Shown here: positions 52,231 to 60,736 of the stretch, piece by piece
Layout: each line of letters opens with the position of its first letter
Numbering within the stretch: the first letter of the stretch is position 1
Source of the DNA: VRUE01 sp044867645
GTDB taxonomy: Bacteria > Actinomycetota > Thermoleophilia > Solirubrobacterales > 70-9
Assembly: GCA_044867645.1 (NCBI GenBank)
Contig: JBIOVI010000045.1
Location: forward strand, 13,676 to 77,675
Direction of reading: 5' to 3'
Length of the DNA: 64,000 bases
Made by a program: the position numbers and the translations under genes
Notes under the pieces: model-generated
Seen by the model: only the letters and a program-made list of their open reading frames with translations
Databases searched by the model: none
Told to the model about the DNA's origin: nothing

Positions 52231-52421
52231 GGAGGCTCGATTATCCCGTGTTCCGGGGTTGGAACAGAGTTGGAACAAATCTGGCCGCTTCTCAAATCCC
52301 TGGCCCTTTGCGAGTAGCGCGGGTGCTTTCGGCACGCGCCAAAAGCGCCCCGGCCCGGGGGCGTAGCACCGCTCGGTAGTCTCGATGCACACACGTCGGT
52401 TCTTTAGGGAGGGGGCCCTAG

Positions 52422-54158
52422 ATGGTCGATCGGAGGCACACGAGCAGAATGGCGCACGCCGTGAAGGTGGCCAATCGAAAGGGCAGGCGAATCGTCGCAT
52501 GCTTGGTCGCTGCCGCGACGGTGTCGGCGCTAAGTAGCGCCGGTCCCGCCAGCGCCGACACCTACACGCAGCCGATCGACGCCGGCAACAGTTTGAACGC
52601 CGTCTCTTGCGTGCCTGGGACGGCCACCTGCGTCGCTGCCAACAGCGAAGGCGACGCGTTTTACGCGACGAATGTGAGCGCAACCTCGGCGGGGACCTGG
52701 AACTTTTGGAGCGGGCCAGGGCCGAGCCCCAGCTATGCCCTCGAGTGCCCATCCGCCACGCTCTGCGTGCTCGCCGCTGGCGAAGTTAGCGGCGGCGGTG
52801 GCAATGTCTACCGCGTGAGCTCGCTCGGCGGCACCTTCCTCTCCTCGTTCAAACCCGCTAACGGCGTCGGCGCCTTCTCCTGTCCGTCGACGTCCTTCTG
52901 CGTGAGCGCAAACGAAGGCGACGGCTTCATCCGCTACTCGACCAAACCCTCGGGGACCGCCTGGACGGCGGTCAGTATCGGCACCGGCGCGATGAAGGAC
53001 GTCTCCTGCCTGTCCTCGTCGTTCTGCGCGGTGGTCGACGACTCGGGCAACGTCCACGTCGCCACTACCGAACAAGGGGTCAAAGAAGTTGCTGGGTGGA
53101 CCTCCATCAACGTGAACGGCACGACAGCGCTGCGCGGCGTCGCTTGCAGCTCGATAGCGTCGTGCATCGCCGTCGACGGCAGCGGCGAAGTCCTCAGCCT
53201 CACGATCGGCTCCAATGGCGAAGCGACGGCCTCAAGGCAGGTCATCGACGACGCGAAAGAACTCGTCGCCGTCTCCTGCATGGGTGCGACTTGCGCAACG
53301 GTGGACGGCAAGGGCGCGATATTCAGCTCGACGGACGCAGGCGCAGACTGGACCAGGCGCTATGGCGGCGGCGCCCCATTCACGAGCGTGTCCTGCGCGT
53401 CAGCATCGCTCTGCGCGGCGGCTATGACGAGCGGCAACATCACGACGTTCGACCCCTCGGCCATCGTGGCGCCCCTATTGGTTACAAGCAGCTCGCTGCC
53501 GGCGGGTACCGCGGGGACTCCCTACGAAGCCCAAGTCGAAGCCACTGGTGGAACGCCGCTGTACCGGTGGTCCGCGACTGGATTACCGCCGGGCCTCTCG
53601 ATCGATCAGGCGAGCGGGCGAATTACGGGCACCCCGCTGACCGCGATATGTGTGCGCTCGCCTTGTTCGCAGCCGCCTGCCCACTACGAGCCGACCGTCA
53701 CGGTCACCGACAGCGGCGGCATCCTGGCCTCGAGACAGCTGACGATCTCGCTTGCCGGGAAGGAGGTCGAGACCGGTCCAGGACCCGCCGCTGTCGCTCC
53801 GGTCGTGACGAAGCTCAAGGCGTCCCACCGCGTCTGGCGCGTAGGTAGCGGCCTCGCCCGGATCAGCAAGAGGCATCGCGGCAACCGCAATGCGTTGCCG
53901 GTAGGGACGACGTTCTCCTTCACGCTGAACGTGCAGGCGACGGTTGCGTTCGACTTCGCCAGGCGCCTTGCTGGCCGCAAGCACGCAGGCTCGCTCTCGT
54001 TCTCCGGTCACCCCGGTGTGAACAAGGTGGTGTTCCAAGGCCGCATCTCGCGGACCAACAAGTTGAAGCCAGGGCGATACACGCTCACCGTCACAGCCAC
54101 TAGTTCCGACGGCCAGCGTTCGGCGCCAGCCTCGCTGAGTTTTAGAGTCGTGAGGTAG
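52422..54158 (+). CDS. Secreted protein with Cys-paired propeller repeats and Ig-like domains
   Basis: The 578-residue product has a basic leader and a signal peptide (IVACLVAAATVSALSSAGPASA). Residues about 45-345 hold six or seven short repeats with two Cys each (VSCLSSSFCAVVDDSGNVHV, VACSSIASCIAVDGSGEVLS), suggesting a disulfide-stapled propeller. A He_PIG-type Ig domain follows (GTPYEAQVEATGGTPLYRWS). The C-terminal beta domain (FSFTLNVQATVAFDFARR, KPGRYTLTVTATSSDG) resembles ones I associate with other secreted proteins of this class. GGGAGG lies before the ATG. No tail motif is present. Confidence 0.85.
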   Translation: MVDRRHTSRMAHAVKVANRKGRRIVACLVAAATVSALSSAGPASADTYTQPIDAGNSLNAVSCVPGTATCVAANSEGDAFYATNVSATSAGTWNFWSGPGPSPSYALECPSATLCVLAAGEVSGGGGNVYRVSSLGGTFLSSFKPANGVGAFSCPSTSFCVSANEGDGFIRYSTKPSGTAWTAVSIGTGAMKDVSCLSSSFCAVVDDSGNVHVATTEQGVKEVAGWTSINVNGTTALRGVACSSIASCIAVDGSGEVLSLTIGSNGEATASRQVIDDAKELVAVSCMGATCATVDGKGAIFSSTDAGADWTRRYGGGAPFTSVSCASASLCAAAMTSGNITTFDPSAIVAPLLVTSSSLPAGTAGTPYEAQVEATGGTPLYRWSATGLPPGLSIDQASGRITGTPLTAICVRSPCSQPPAHYEPTVTVTDSGGILASRQLTISLAGKEVETGPGPAAVAPVVTKLKASHRVWRVGSGLARISKRHRGNRNALPVGTTFSFTLNVQATVAFDFARRLAGRKHAGSLSFSGHPGVNKVVFQGRISRTNKLKPGRYTLTVTATSSDGQRSAPASLSFRVVR

Positions 54159-54229
54159 CTCTCGCGGCGCAGCGCTCCCGCTGATTCGAGCGCCGCCAGT
54201 CCAACCCGGCCTGGGCTACGGTCAAGTAA

Positions 54230-54866
54230 GTGGACCTGCTGGCAACCAAATTGCTCTTGGCTCCGCTCTGCGTGGTCGGCGTGTCCCTAGCTGCCCGGCG
54301 ATGGGGCGTGGCAATAGCAGGTGTGCTTGGTGGTCTACCGGTCGTTGCGGGACCGATCCTGTTGGTCTTGACCCTGATGCACGGCCGTTCCTTTGGAGCG
54401 GATGCCGCCGCGGGCGCGCTTCTCGGTCTCGGAGCCTTGACCCTGTTCGTTGTCGTCTACGGGCTCGTCGCGCCCCGAGCTGGCGTGGCACAGAGCGTCC
54501 TATCCGGTTGGACCGCATTTCTGGCCGGAGCTCGCGGCGCTCACCTTGGTTCTGGCCCTGACCGCGGCCTCTGGCGCGCTGGGGCCGGAGTTAAGTGGAC
54601 TGCTCGCGCCATTCCCGATCGTCACGAGTGTCCTGGCTGTGTTCACCCATGCCCGCGGGGGCCCGGATCAGGTAAGGGTCCTCCTGCGCAATTTCCTGGT
54701 GGGCTTCTACGGATTCGCGGCGTTCTGCTTTGTCCTCGCGATCGGCCTGCCGGATCTGGACGTGCCCACCGCGTTCATCGTTGCCCTATTGGTAGCTCTT
54801 GTAGTGCAAGCCGTTGCGTTCGTCCTTCGCGCGCGACTAGAGCCGGCTCCCCAGCGGGCGGGCTAG
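54230..54866 (+). pseudogene. Polytopic membrane protein gene broken by a frameshift
   Basis: The first part (GTG at 54230; KLLLAPLCVVGVSLAARRWG, PVVAGPILLVLTLMHGRSFG) and the second part (WPELAALTLVLALTAASGAL, NFLVGFYGFAAFCFVLAIGL) are both clearly membrane-protein-like but lie in different frames. The switch is near 54510-54525 and corresponds to one extra base (or two missing). The joined product would be about 211 residues with six or more helices. A sequencing error or a true loss of function would both explain it. I do not recognise the family. Confidence 0.7.
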
Positions 54867-54887
54867 AAACGCTCGCGAATCACCGGG

Positions 54888-55529
54888 TCACCCCGAGGAC
54901 GGCTCGGCGTACAGGCTCTCCGAGGCCAGCTCCTGGGCACGGCGGCTCCAGAGCTTGACTTGCATGAAGACGTCGTCGCCGTAGCCCTCGAGGGCGTCGA
55001 GGGCGATCAGGGTGAAGCGTTCGTTTGAGACCGCTTCCTGGTCGACGGTCTCCATGTCCAGATCCGCGGTAGCGGCGACGGCGCCACGGACGAGGGGGCA
55101 GCCCCAGACGAGGGTGACGTCGCCGGCGCGGCCGTTCTCGCCTCGCCAGCGGCCGATCACGTCGTCGTTGAGATCGATGCGCCAGTCCGGATTGCCCTCC
55201 GCGAGGACGTCGGTGAAATCCGCCTTTGCCTCGAAGCTCCCCGGCTCCCCGTCCCCGGGTTGCACGTATGAGACGTGGCCGAACAGCTCGAGAGCGCCCT
55301 CCGGCCCCTCGACCCGGGCGACGGCGGGCACCCAGACACGCCCGCCCCAACCGCGCTCTGGAAACCAGTCGATCTCGGCCGGTGCCTCGACCCCTGCCGG
55401 TAAATCCTCGATCGACTCGCAGGCCGCCCGGAATTCCGCCGCGAGCCGCTCGGCAAAACGCCCATGCGGGATCCCCTCCTGGGTGCTGTCGGCGATGAAA
55501 CGGGGGATCGGGCGCGGGTTGGGAGCCAC
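54888..55529 (-). CDS. Conserved hypothetical protein
   Basis: The 213-residue product is soluble, acidic and without a signal peptide. It contains DWFPERGWGGRVWVPAVAR, ELFGHVSYVQPG, EAKADFTDVLAEGNPDWRI and NDDVIGRWRGENGRAGDVTL, with a late helix (DVFMQVKLWSRRAQELASE). I recognise no catalytic motif. The even amino-acid makeup supports a real gene. It converges with the frameshifted gene and stands alone. Confidence 0.72.
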   Translation of the reverse strand: MAPNPRPIPRFIADSTQEGIPHGRFAERLAAEFRAACESIEDLPAGVEAPAEIDWFPERGWGGRVWVPAVARVEGPEGALELFGHVSYVQPGDGEPGSFEAKADFTDVLAEGNPDWRIDLNDDVIGRWRGENGRAGDVTLVWGCPLVRGAVAATADLDMETVDQEAVSNERFTLIALDALEGYGDDVFMQVKLWSRRAQELASESLYAEPSSG

Positions 55530-55695
55530 TGGCGGGGAGCCTAACCTGTACCGAGCTCCAACAAATGGCTAGCTCTGGCAGCGGCGGATGATGATCTCGT
55601 TAAGCGATGCAGGCTGACGAGATCCTGATGTTAGGGTCACAAACAGCAGGGTACTTTGGCCCAGACGGGGCAAGAAGCTGGCAGGGAGGTCGAGA

Positions 55696-57561
55696 ATGGG
55701 AGACGTTCGACGGCATGTTGCCGACTCGACGCGCGGAAGGGGCTTGCTGCGGGTCGCTTTGGCCTTGCTTGTGATCGGCGGGCCCGCGGCCCTGGTCGTC
55801 GCTCCGGCGCCGGCGGAGGCCGCCACGGGATACGAGCTGAATGCGTCCACGCCGTCCAAAAGCCTCGGCGGCAGCAAGATCCCGCACGGAATCGCGGTCG
55901 ACCAGACCAGCCAGCGCATCTACGTCGCCATCACGGTGACGAACCCCCTTTCGGGCACTCCCGGTGAGATCGACCGCTTTGAGAGCAACTTGGCTGCTGC
56001 TGGAACCTTCGCCGTAGGCGAAGGCTTCTACACGGGGGTGGCAGTCGATCCCCTGACCCAGGGTTTCTACGCGGCGCAGATGATCTTTCGTGTTGGCGGA
56101 CAGGAAGGCGGTACGCCGAGGATGGACCCGTTCTCGTCATCAGGGGTGCCCGGGACGCCTTTTGCGTTGAGCGAGACCGTCACCTTGCCGCAGATCGCCA
56201 CCAATTCAAGTGGGGAGATCTTCTTCCCCAATGCCGCCACGCACACTGTGCAGGTTTTCAACGCGGCCGGAGTGCTGCAGGAAGAAATCGGTTGCGCCGG
56301 GTGCCCCGGCGGCTCTTCCTTCGGCCGCCCGGTCAGCGTCGCGCTGGACTCCGACGACAATCTCTACGTGGTTGACATCAGTTCGGACCGCGTCCTGAAG
56401 CTGACATCCTCCGGGGGGCCTTACTCGTACTCATCCACACTGCAAAGCGGCCTTGGTGCCGCTGCGGTCGGAGTCGACCCTTCAACCGACGACGTTCTGG
56501 TTGGCGATATCCCGAATGGGAAGGGCTACCACATCGCCGCCTACAACTCCTCAGGTGTCCAGTTCGACGACTTCGGCGCCGGCCAGTTTTCGGATCCGAA
56601 CCCCGGACCGATTCCGAATCCAGATCCCATGTTCGCCACTCTCGTCGCCCCACAAATTGCCATCAATGCGACGACGCACAAGGTCTACGTGGGCGACTTC
56701 TCCACGGCCAAATTCTTCATCTTCGACAGGGTTTCCAGCCATGCGCCGACCGCGACGATCAAACCGACGTCGCCGATAGGCCAGGTAACGGCGACCCTTC
56801 AGGCCAGCGTGAACCCCAGCGGCCATACGGTGCTGGAGTGCAAATTCGAATACACGAACGACGCCGATTTTCAGGTCAACGGCTTTTCGAACGCAACCGG
56901 CAAACAATGCTCCAGCGCCCCCAACGGAGCGAGCAGCACCGCAACCAGTGCTCAGGTCTCAGGTCTGTCGCCGGCCACCCTCTATCGCTATCGCGCTAAA
57001 GCGAGCACCTTCGCGGGCACTGTGACAAGCAGCGAAGGAACATTCGAAACTCTGCCTGCCACGCCCGCGACGGTAACGACGGAACCTCCGCTTTCGGTGA
57101 ACCAGAACGCCGCCACTTTGAAAGGGAAGGTCAATCCCCATGGTGGCTCGGTCTCCAGCTGCCGTTTCGAATACGGCACGAGCGTCGCGTACGGCACCAA
57201 CCTGTCCTGCCCGGTTTTGCCGGAACCGGTTACGACCGACGTGGCGGAGAGTCGCAGCGTCTCGGGCCTTGCCCCTGGCACCACCTACCACTTCCGGTTG
57301 GTGGTCACCACTAATGCGGGTACCGTCCAAGGAGGCGATGTCGAATTCACGACCGCGAGCCCGCCTCAGCCACCGCCACTTCCCCCTCCTGTGCAGGAAA
57401 CCAGTGTTCCTCCGCTGACGATCGTGCCGCCGCCGAGTACCGTGCCACCCTCTTCGCCACGGCCGTTGCGGTGCAAAAAAGGCTTTCAGAAGAAAAGAGT
57501 CAAAGGCAAGCTGAAATGTGTGAGAAAGCGGCACCCGAAACGCCGCGCGCATAGGTCCTGA
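55696..57561 (+). CDS. Secreted NHL-repeat protein with FN3-like domains and Cys/Lys tail
   Basis: The 621-residue product has a signal peptide (LRVALALLVIGGPAALVVAP) after GGGAGG and ATG. NHL-type propeller repeats occupy residues about 45-350 (VALDSDDNLYVVDISSDRVL, VGVDPSTDDVLVGDIPNG). Two FN3-like domains follow (ATLQASVNPSGHTVLECKFE, ATLKGKVNPHGGSVSSCRFE). After a Pro-rich linker (PPQPPPLPPPVQE) it ends CKKGFQKKRVKGKLKCVRK and basic residues, the same tail plan as the 1205-residue protein at 43467. Export to the surface is well supported; the role is unknown. Confidence 0.88.
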   Translation: MGDVRRHVADSTRGRGLLRVALALLVIGGPAALVVAPAPAEAATGYELNASTPSKSLGGSKIPHGIAVDQTSQRIYVAITVTNPLSGTPGEIDRFESNLAAAGTFAVGEGFYTGVAVDPLTQGFYAAQMIFRVGGQEGGTPRMDPFSSSGVPGTPFALSETVTLPQIATNSSGEIFFPNAATHTVQVFNAAGVLQEEIGCAGCPGGSSFGRPVSVALDSDDNLYVVDISSDRVLKLTSSGGPYSYSSTLQSGLGAAAVGVDPSTDDVLVGDIPNGKGYHIAAYNSSGVQFDDFGAGQFSDPNPGPIPNPDPMFATLVAPQIAINATTHKVYVGDFSTAKFFIFDRVSSHAPTATIKPTSPIGQVTATLQASVNPSGHTVLECKFEYTNDADFQVNGFSNATGKQCSSAPNGASSTATSAQVSGLSPATLYRYRAKASTFAGTVTSSEGTFETLPATPATVTTEPPLSVNQNAATLKGKVNPHGGSVSSCRFEYGTSVAYGTNLSCPVLPEPVTTDVAESRSVSGLAPGTTYHFRLVVTTNAGTVQGGDVEFTTASPPQPPPLPPPVQETSVPPLTIVPPPSTVPPSSPRPLRCKKGFQKKRVKGKLKCVRKRHPKRRAHRS

Positions 57562-57565
57562 GGCG

Positions 57566-58636
57566 TCATACGCAGTCGCGCAAGTCGGCGGCGGCACGCT
57601 CCGGCGGATAGACGTTTATGTCGACGCCAGTACCCAGCTCGAAGGCTGCCTTGACAGTGAGGCGCGGAGCGATGTCGACGTGCCAGTGGAAGTGCTCGGC
57701 CCCGCGCGGCGCGGTGACGACCCAGAGGTTCAGCTCGGGCGGGCCTTCGAAGCGCTTGGCGAGGAGACCCATCGCGGTACGGATCATCGCGGCTCCGCCA
57801 CTGTCCTCCTCGAAGCGTGCTGCTCCCAGGCGCGGTACCACGCGCAGCTCGTAGGGTGAGCGCGAAGCCCAAGGGCAGATCAGCGCTGCCTCGTCGTCGA
57901 TTGCGACCAGTCGCTCGCGGCGACGCACCTCCTCGACCAGGACGTCGCTGAGCAGGTCGCCCCCGCCGGTGCGTTCGCTGTAGGCGCCGGCTCGCTCCCG
58001 CTCCCGTGCCACCGCCGGTGGTACGAAGGGCAGCGCGTAGAGCTGGGCATGGGTATGGGGGAGGGAGGCACCGGCCCCCGCGCCCTCGTTGACGACCAGT
58101 TGCACGTAGGAGGCATCGGAGTGGGCGCGCATCCGCTCGCGCCAGGTCGCGATCGCACCGAGAAAGCGCTCCTCGCTCAGCTCGGCCATCGCGGTGACGT
58201 GCTCCGGGGCGTTGACGATCACCTCGTGGCCGCCCACGGCCGGTCGCGCGGCGAAGAGGTCGGGTTCGCCGGCTCGCCGCGACTCCAAGAGCGGATCGCC
58301 GGCGCTGGCAAAGGCACCCGCCTCGCCGCCCCTCGGTCCGGCTGCGGTTGCACGGGGATTGCCGCCGCCCGCGCTCGTTGTGTCTGTCAGCGCTGGGTAG
58401 AGGTTCGGCACTACTCGACTCGTCCAGCCCGGCGTATCGGCCTCGCCTCCTCCCGGCCGCACCGCGTGCACCTCCGGTGGCGTCTTCTCCTCGCGACCCT
58501 CGCAGAAGGGGCAGCTCTCGGCGCCCTTCTCGTCCTCTTTCGCCCCTCCGAAACCGTGCGGTCGGTCCGCCCGGCCGGGGGCGAGGATCGTCCGCAGCCC
58601 GGTCAGCTGGTCGATACGTATCTCAGGCGCGCTCAG
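57566..58636 (-). CDS. galT: Galactose-1-phosphate uridylyltransferase-like protein
   Basis: The product of about 356 residues has a zinc-binding CPFC (SCPFCEGREEKTPPEV), VVPNLYPAL, GGHEVIVNAPEH, the catalytic HTHAQLYALPFVP and HFHWHVDIAPR, all marks of the GalT/HIT superfamily. It transfers a nucleotide to a sugar 1-phosphate; the exact sugar is not certain. The family N-terminus (EIRIDQLTGLRTILAPGRAD) begins just past the slipin stop. The only start nearby is a CTG at 58636, because ATG and GTG occur only far upstream inside the slipin gene (58762). The start is therefore doubtful. Confidence 0.88.
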   Translation of the reverse strand: MSAPEIRIDQLTGLRTILAPGRADRPHGFGGAKEDEKGAESCPFCEGREEKTPPEVHAVRPGGGEADTPGWTSRVVPNLYPALTDTTSAGGGNPRATAAGPRGGEAGAFASAGDPLLESRRAGEPDLFAARPAVGGHEVIVNAPEHVTAMAELSEERFLGAIATWRERMRAHSDASYVQLVVNEGAGAGASLPHTHAQLYALPFVPPAVARERERAGAYSERTGGGDLLSDVLVEEVRRRERLVAIDDEAALICPWASRSPYELRVVPRLGAARFEEDSGGAAMIRTAMGLLAKRFEGPPELNLWVVTAPRGAEHFHWHVDIAPRLTVKAAFELGTGVDINVYPPERAAADLRDCV

Positions 58637-58640
58637 GGTT

Positions 58641-59504
58641 CTAGGCCCGCGACGGAGGAAGGTCGTCGGGGTCGGGAGCGGGCGGGACGTCCGGCTCCGG
58701 AGGCGGTGGCGCTGGCCGCGGCCCAGTCTTCGGCTGCGGATTCCCTCCCTCCCTGCCCCCACCCAGGAAGGGCTCGAGTACGTCCATCGGCAGCGGGAAG
58801 ACGATCGTCGTGTTCTGATTGCTGCCGATCTCGAGCAGCGTCTGCAGGTAGCGCAGCTGCAGCGAAGCGGGGTTGGTGCTGATGATGTCGGCGGCGTCGG
58901 TGAGCTTCTGCGCGGCCTGGTACTCGCCCTCGGAGTTGATGATCTTGGCCCGTCGCTCGCGCTCTGCCTCCGCCTGGCGTGCCATCGCCCGCTGCATCTG
59001 CTCGGGGATTTCGACGTCCTTGATCTCGACCGCGGTCACCTTCACGCCCCAGGGCTCGGTCGACTCGTCGATGATCGTCTGCAGCTCTTCGTTGAGCCGC
59101 TCGCGCTCGGAGAGCAGCTGGTCCAGTTCAGCCTTGCCGAGTACCGAGCGCAGCGCCGTCTGCGCGATCTGGGAGGTGGCGAGGAGGAAGTTCTCGACCT
59201 CGACGATGGCCCGGTTGGAGTCGACGACGCGGAAGTAGGCGACCGCGTTGACGCTCGAGGGCACGTTGTCGCGGGTGATCACCTCCTGCGGCGGGATGTT
59301 CAGCGTCACCGTACGCAGGTCGACCCGTTCCATCCGGTCGACCAGCGGGATCAACAGGATCAGGCCCGGCCCCTTGGTTGCGATCAGCCGCCCCAGCCGG
59401 AAGACGACGCCGCGCTCGTACTCGCGCAGGACACGGACGGAAGCGCCGAGCGCGATCGCGCCGAAGAAGAGCAAGACCAGAAACACTCCGACCGCGATAT
59501 CCAT
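58641..59504 (-). CDS. Slipin (SPFH-domain stomatin-like protein)
   Basis: The 287-residue protein has an N-terminal membrane anchor (IAVGVFLVLLFFGAIALGA) and an SPFH domain: RVLREYERGVVFRLGRLI, GPGLILLIPLVDRMERVDLR, NVPSSVNAVAYFRVVDSN, TEPWGVKVTAVEIKDVEIPE. A helical stretch (RQAEAERERRAKIINSEGEY) and a Pro-rich tail follow. Stomatin-like proteins form oligomers that organise membranes and usually pair with NfeD, as here. Its ATG shares a base with the nfeD stop. Confidence 0.94.
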   Translation of the reverse strand: MDIAVGVFLVLLFFGAIALGASVRVLREYERGVVFRLGRLIATKGPGLILLIPLVDRMERVDLRTVTLNIPPQEVITRDNVPSSVNAVAYFRVVDSNRAIVEVENFLLATSQIAQTALRSVLGKAELDQLLSERERLNEELQTIIDESTEPWGVKVTAVEIKDVEIPEQMQRAMARQAEAERERRAKIINSEGEYQAAQKLTDAADIISTNPASLQLRYLQTLLEIGSNQNTTIVFPLPMDVLEPFLGGGREGGNPQPKTGPRPAPPPPEPDVPPAPDPDDLPPSRA

Positions 59505-59986
59505 CAGCTCGCTCCCTTCTCGGCGCCGGCGGGTGACGTCTCGGGCCGGACCATAAGCGTCAGGCCCTCGATTGCCTCGACCGTGACTCTATCCCCCGGT
59601 CGCAGCGGCGTCCCGTCGCCGGTCAGCCTCGCCCGCCACAGCGCGCCCTCGATCCAGACCTGACCCTCGGGGTCGAGCGAGGTACGGACCTCCGCCCGGG
59701 CGCCGATCAGCTCCTCGTGCCCGGCGCGCACGGGCCGCCCGCGGTGCGCCTCGAGCACTTTGCGGCTGATGAAGTAGAAGCTGATCGCGGAGAGGACGCC
59801 GAGCGTGATCAGCGCCGGCCCGGCCCAGTCGCTCGCGCTCGAGTCGGCGTCGGCGGTGAGGGCGAGGACGCCGCCGGCGATCAGGCCGGCCGCGCCGAGC
59901 GCCGCGAGGATGCCGCCGGTCGAAAGCAGCAGCTCGGCCAGCAACAGGGCCACCCCGATCAGCGCGACGACCACGAAGAGTTCCAT
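59504..59986 (-). CDS. NfeD-like membrane protein
   Basis: The 160-residue protein begins at the ATG at 59986 (MELFVVVALIGVALLLAELL), with three or four membrane helices and a C-terminal OB-type domain (GARAEVRTSLDPEGQVWIEG, LWRARLTGDGTPLRPGDRV). It lacks the N-terminal protease domain, so it is the short NfeD1b form. It precedes the slipin gene in a TGATG overlap, the usual pairing. Confidence 0.92.
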   Translation of the reverse strand: MELFVVVALIGVALLLAELLLSTGGILAALGAAGLIAGGVLALTADADSSASDWAGPALITLGVLSAISFYFISRKVLEAHRGRPVRAGHEELIGARAEVRTSLDPEGQVWIEGALWRARLTGDGTPLRPGDRVTVEAIEGLTLMVRPETSPAGAEKGAS

Positions 59987-59993
59987 GCGCCGA

Positions 59994-60590
59994 TTATCCG
60001 CCTTTGGTGTCGCCGCCGAGGGCATAGCGCTCGATATCGGCTCGCAGCTCGGCCAGATCGTCGTAGGGACCCTGCTTGAGGTAGACGAGCTTGCCGCGGC
60101 GATCGTAGAAGGCCGTGTCGGGGAGGCCGAGGCTGGCGCCGACGCTGTCGGCGATCTCCTCGTCGGGGTCGGTGTAGCTGGGGTAAGGGACTGGGGCCTC
60201 CGCGAGGAAGGTGCGGGCCGCGTCGTCGGAATCCTGGCTGTCTATACCGAGGAAGGCGACCCGCTTTCCGTACTGGGCCGCGGCTCTCTGGAAGTGTGGA
60301 AACTCGAAGCGACAGGGGCCGCACCAAGAGGCCCAGACGTTGACTACCACCGGGTAGTCGCGCAGGGAGGCGATCCGCTCTTCATAAGCCTCCCCACCCC
60401 CCGTGAGCAGCCGGTTCGATTGGGTGTGCAGAGCGGCGAGCGGCGCCGGCGATCCCGCCAGGACCTTCGCGTAGTCGGGGTGTTTGCCGCCGTAGTCGCC
60501 GCTCGTCGAGGAGCCGCAACCGACCGCCGCGAGCGCAACAATTGCGGCGAGCGCGAGCATTAACGGGAGGGTCAGCCGCAGCGGTCTCAA
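59994..60590 (-). CDS. TlpA/ResA-like thioredoxin lipoprotein
   Basis: From a TTG at 60590 the product has 198 residues with a lipoprotein signal (LMLALAAIVALAAVGC). A thioredoxin fold follows with WASWCGPCRFEFPHF (CGPC active site), FLGIDSQDSDDAA and a cis-Pro region (GLPDTAFYDRRGKLVY). It likely reduces or matures exported Cys-containing proteins such as cytochromes. The frame is open to 60674, but those codons add a hydrophilic lead that would disrupt the signal. It is followed by nfeD after seven bases. Confidence 0.88.
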   Translation of the reverse strand: MRPLRLTLPLMLALAAIVALAAVGCGSSTSGDYGGKHPDYAKVLAGSPAPLAALHTQSNRLLTGGGEAYEERIASLRDYPVVVNVWASWCGPCRFEFPHFQRAAAQYGKRVAFLGIDSQDSDDAARTFLAEAPVPYPSYTDPDEEIADSVGASLGLPDTAFYDRRGKLVYLKQGPYDDLAELRADIERYALGGDTKGG

Positions 60591-60736
60591 TTCAATGATT
60601 ACAATACGTCTGTCCGGTTCGCCGTATGCGAGCCGCTTGAGAAGCCGGGGAGGGAGAAACCGAACTCCCGGCATCCTGATTTAAGTCTTCTCGTCGGCAC
60701 GCTCAGCGTCGTCGCGGGAACGAACCCAAAGCCTGC

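Noticed and set aside
52054..52752. Long minus-strand frame across tRNA-Arg
   Set aside because: It passes through the tRNA and the start of a convincing secreted-protein gene, and its product is Arg/Ser-rich without any domain.
60600..60680. tRNA-like GGGAG...CTCCC hairpin with TTCGGTT loop
   Set aside because: The loop is one base too long and no acceptor, D or anticodon arms can be paired around it.
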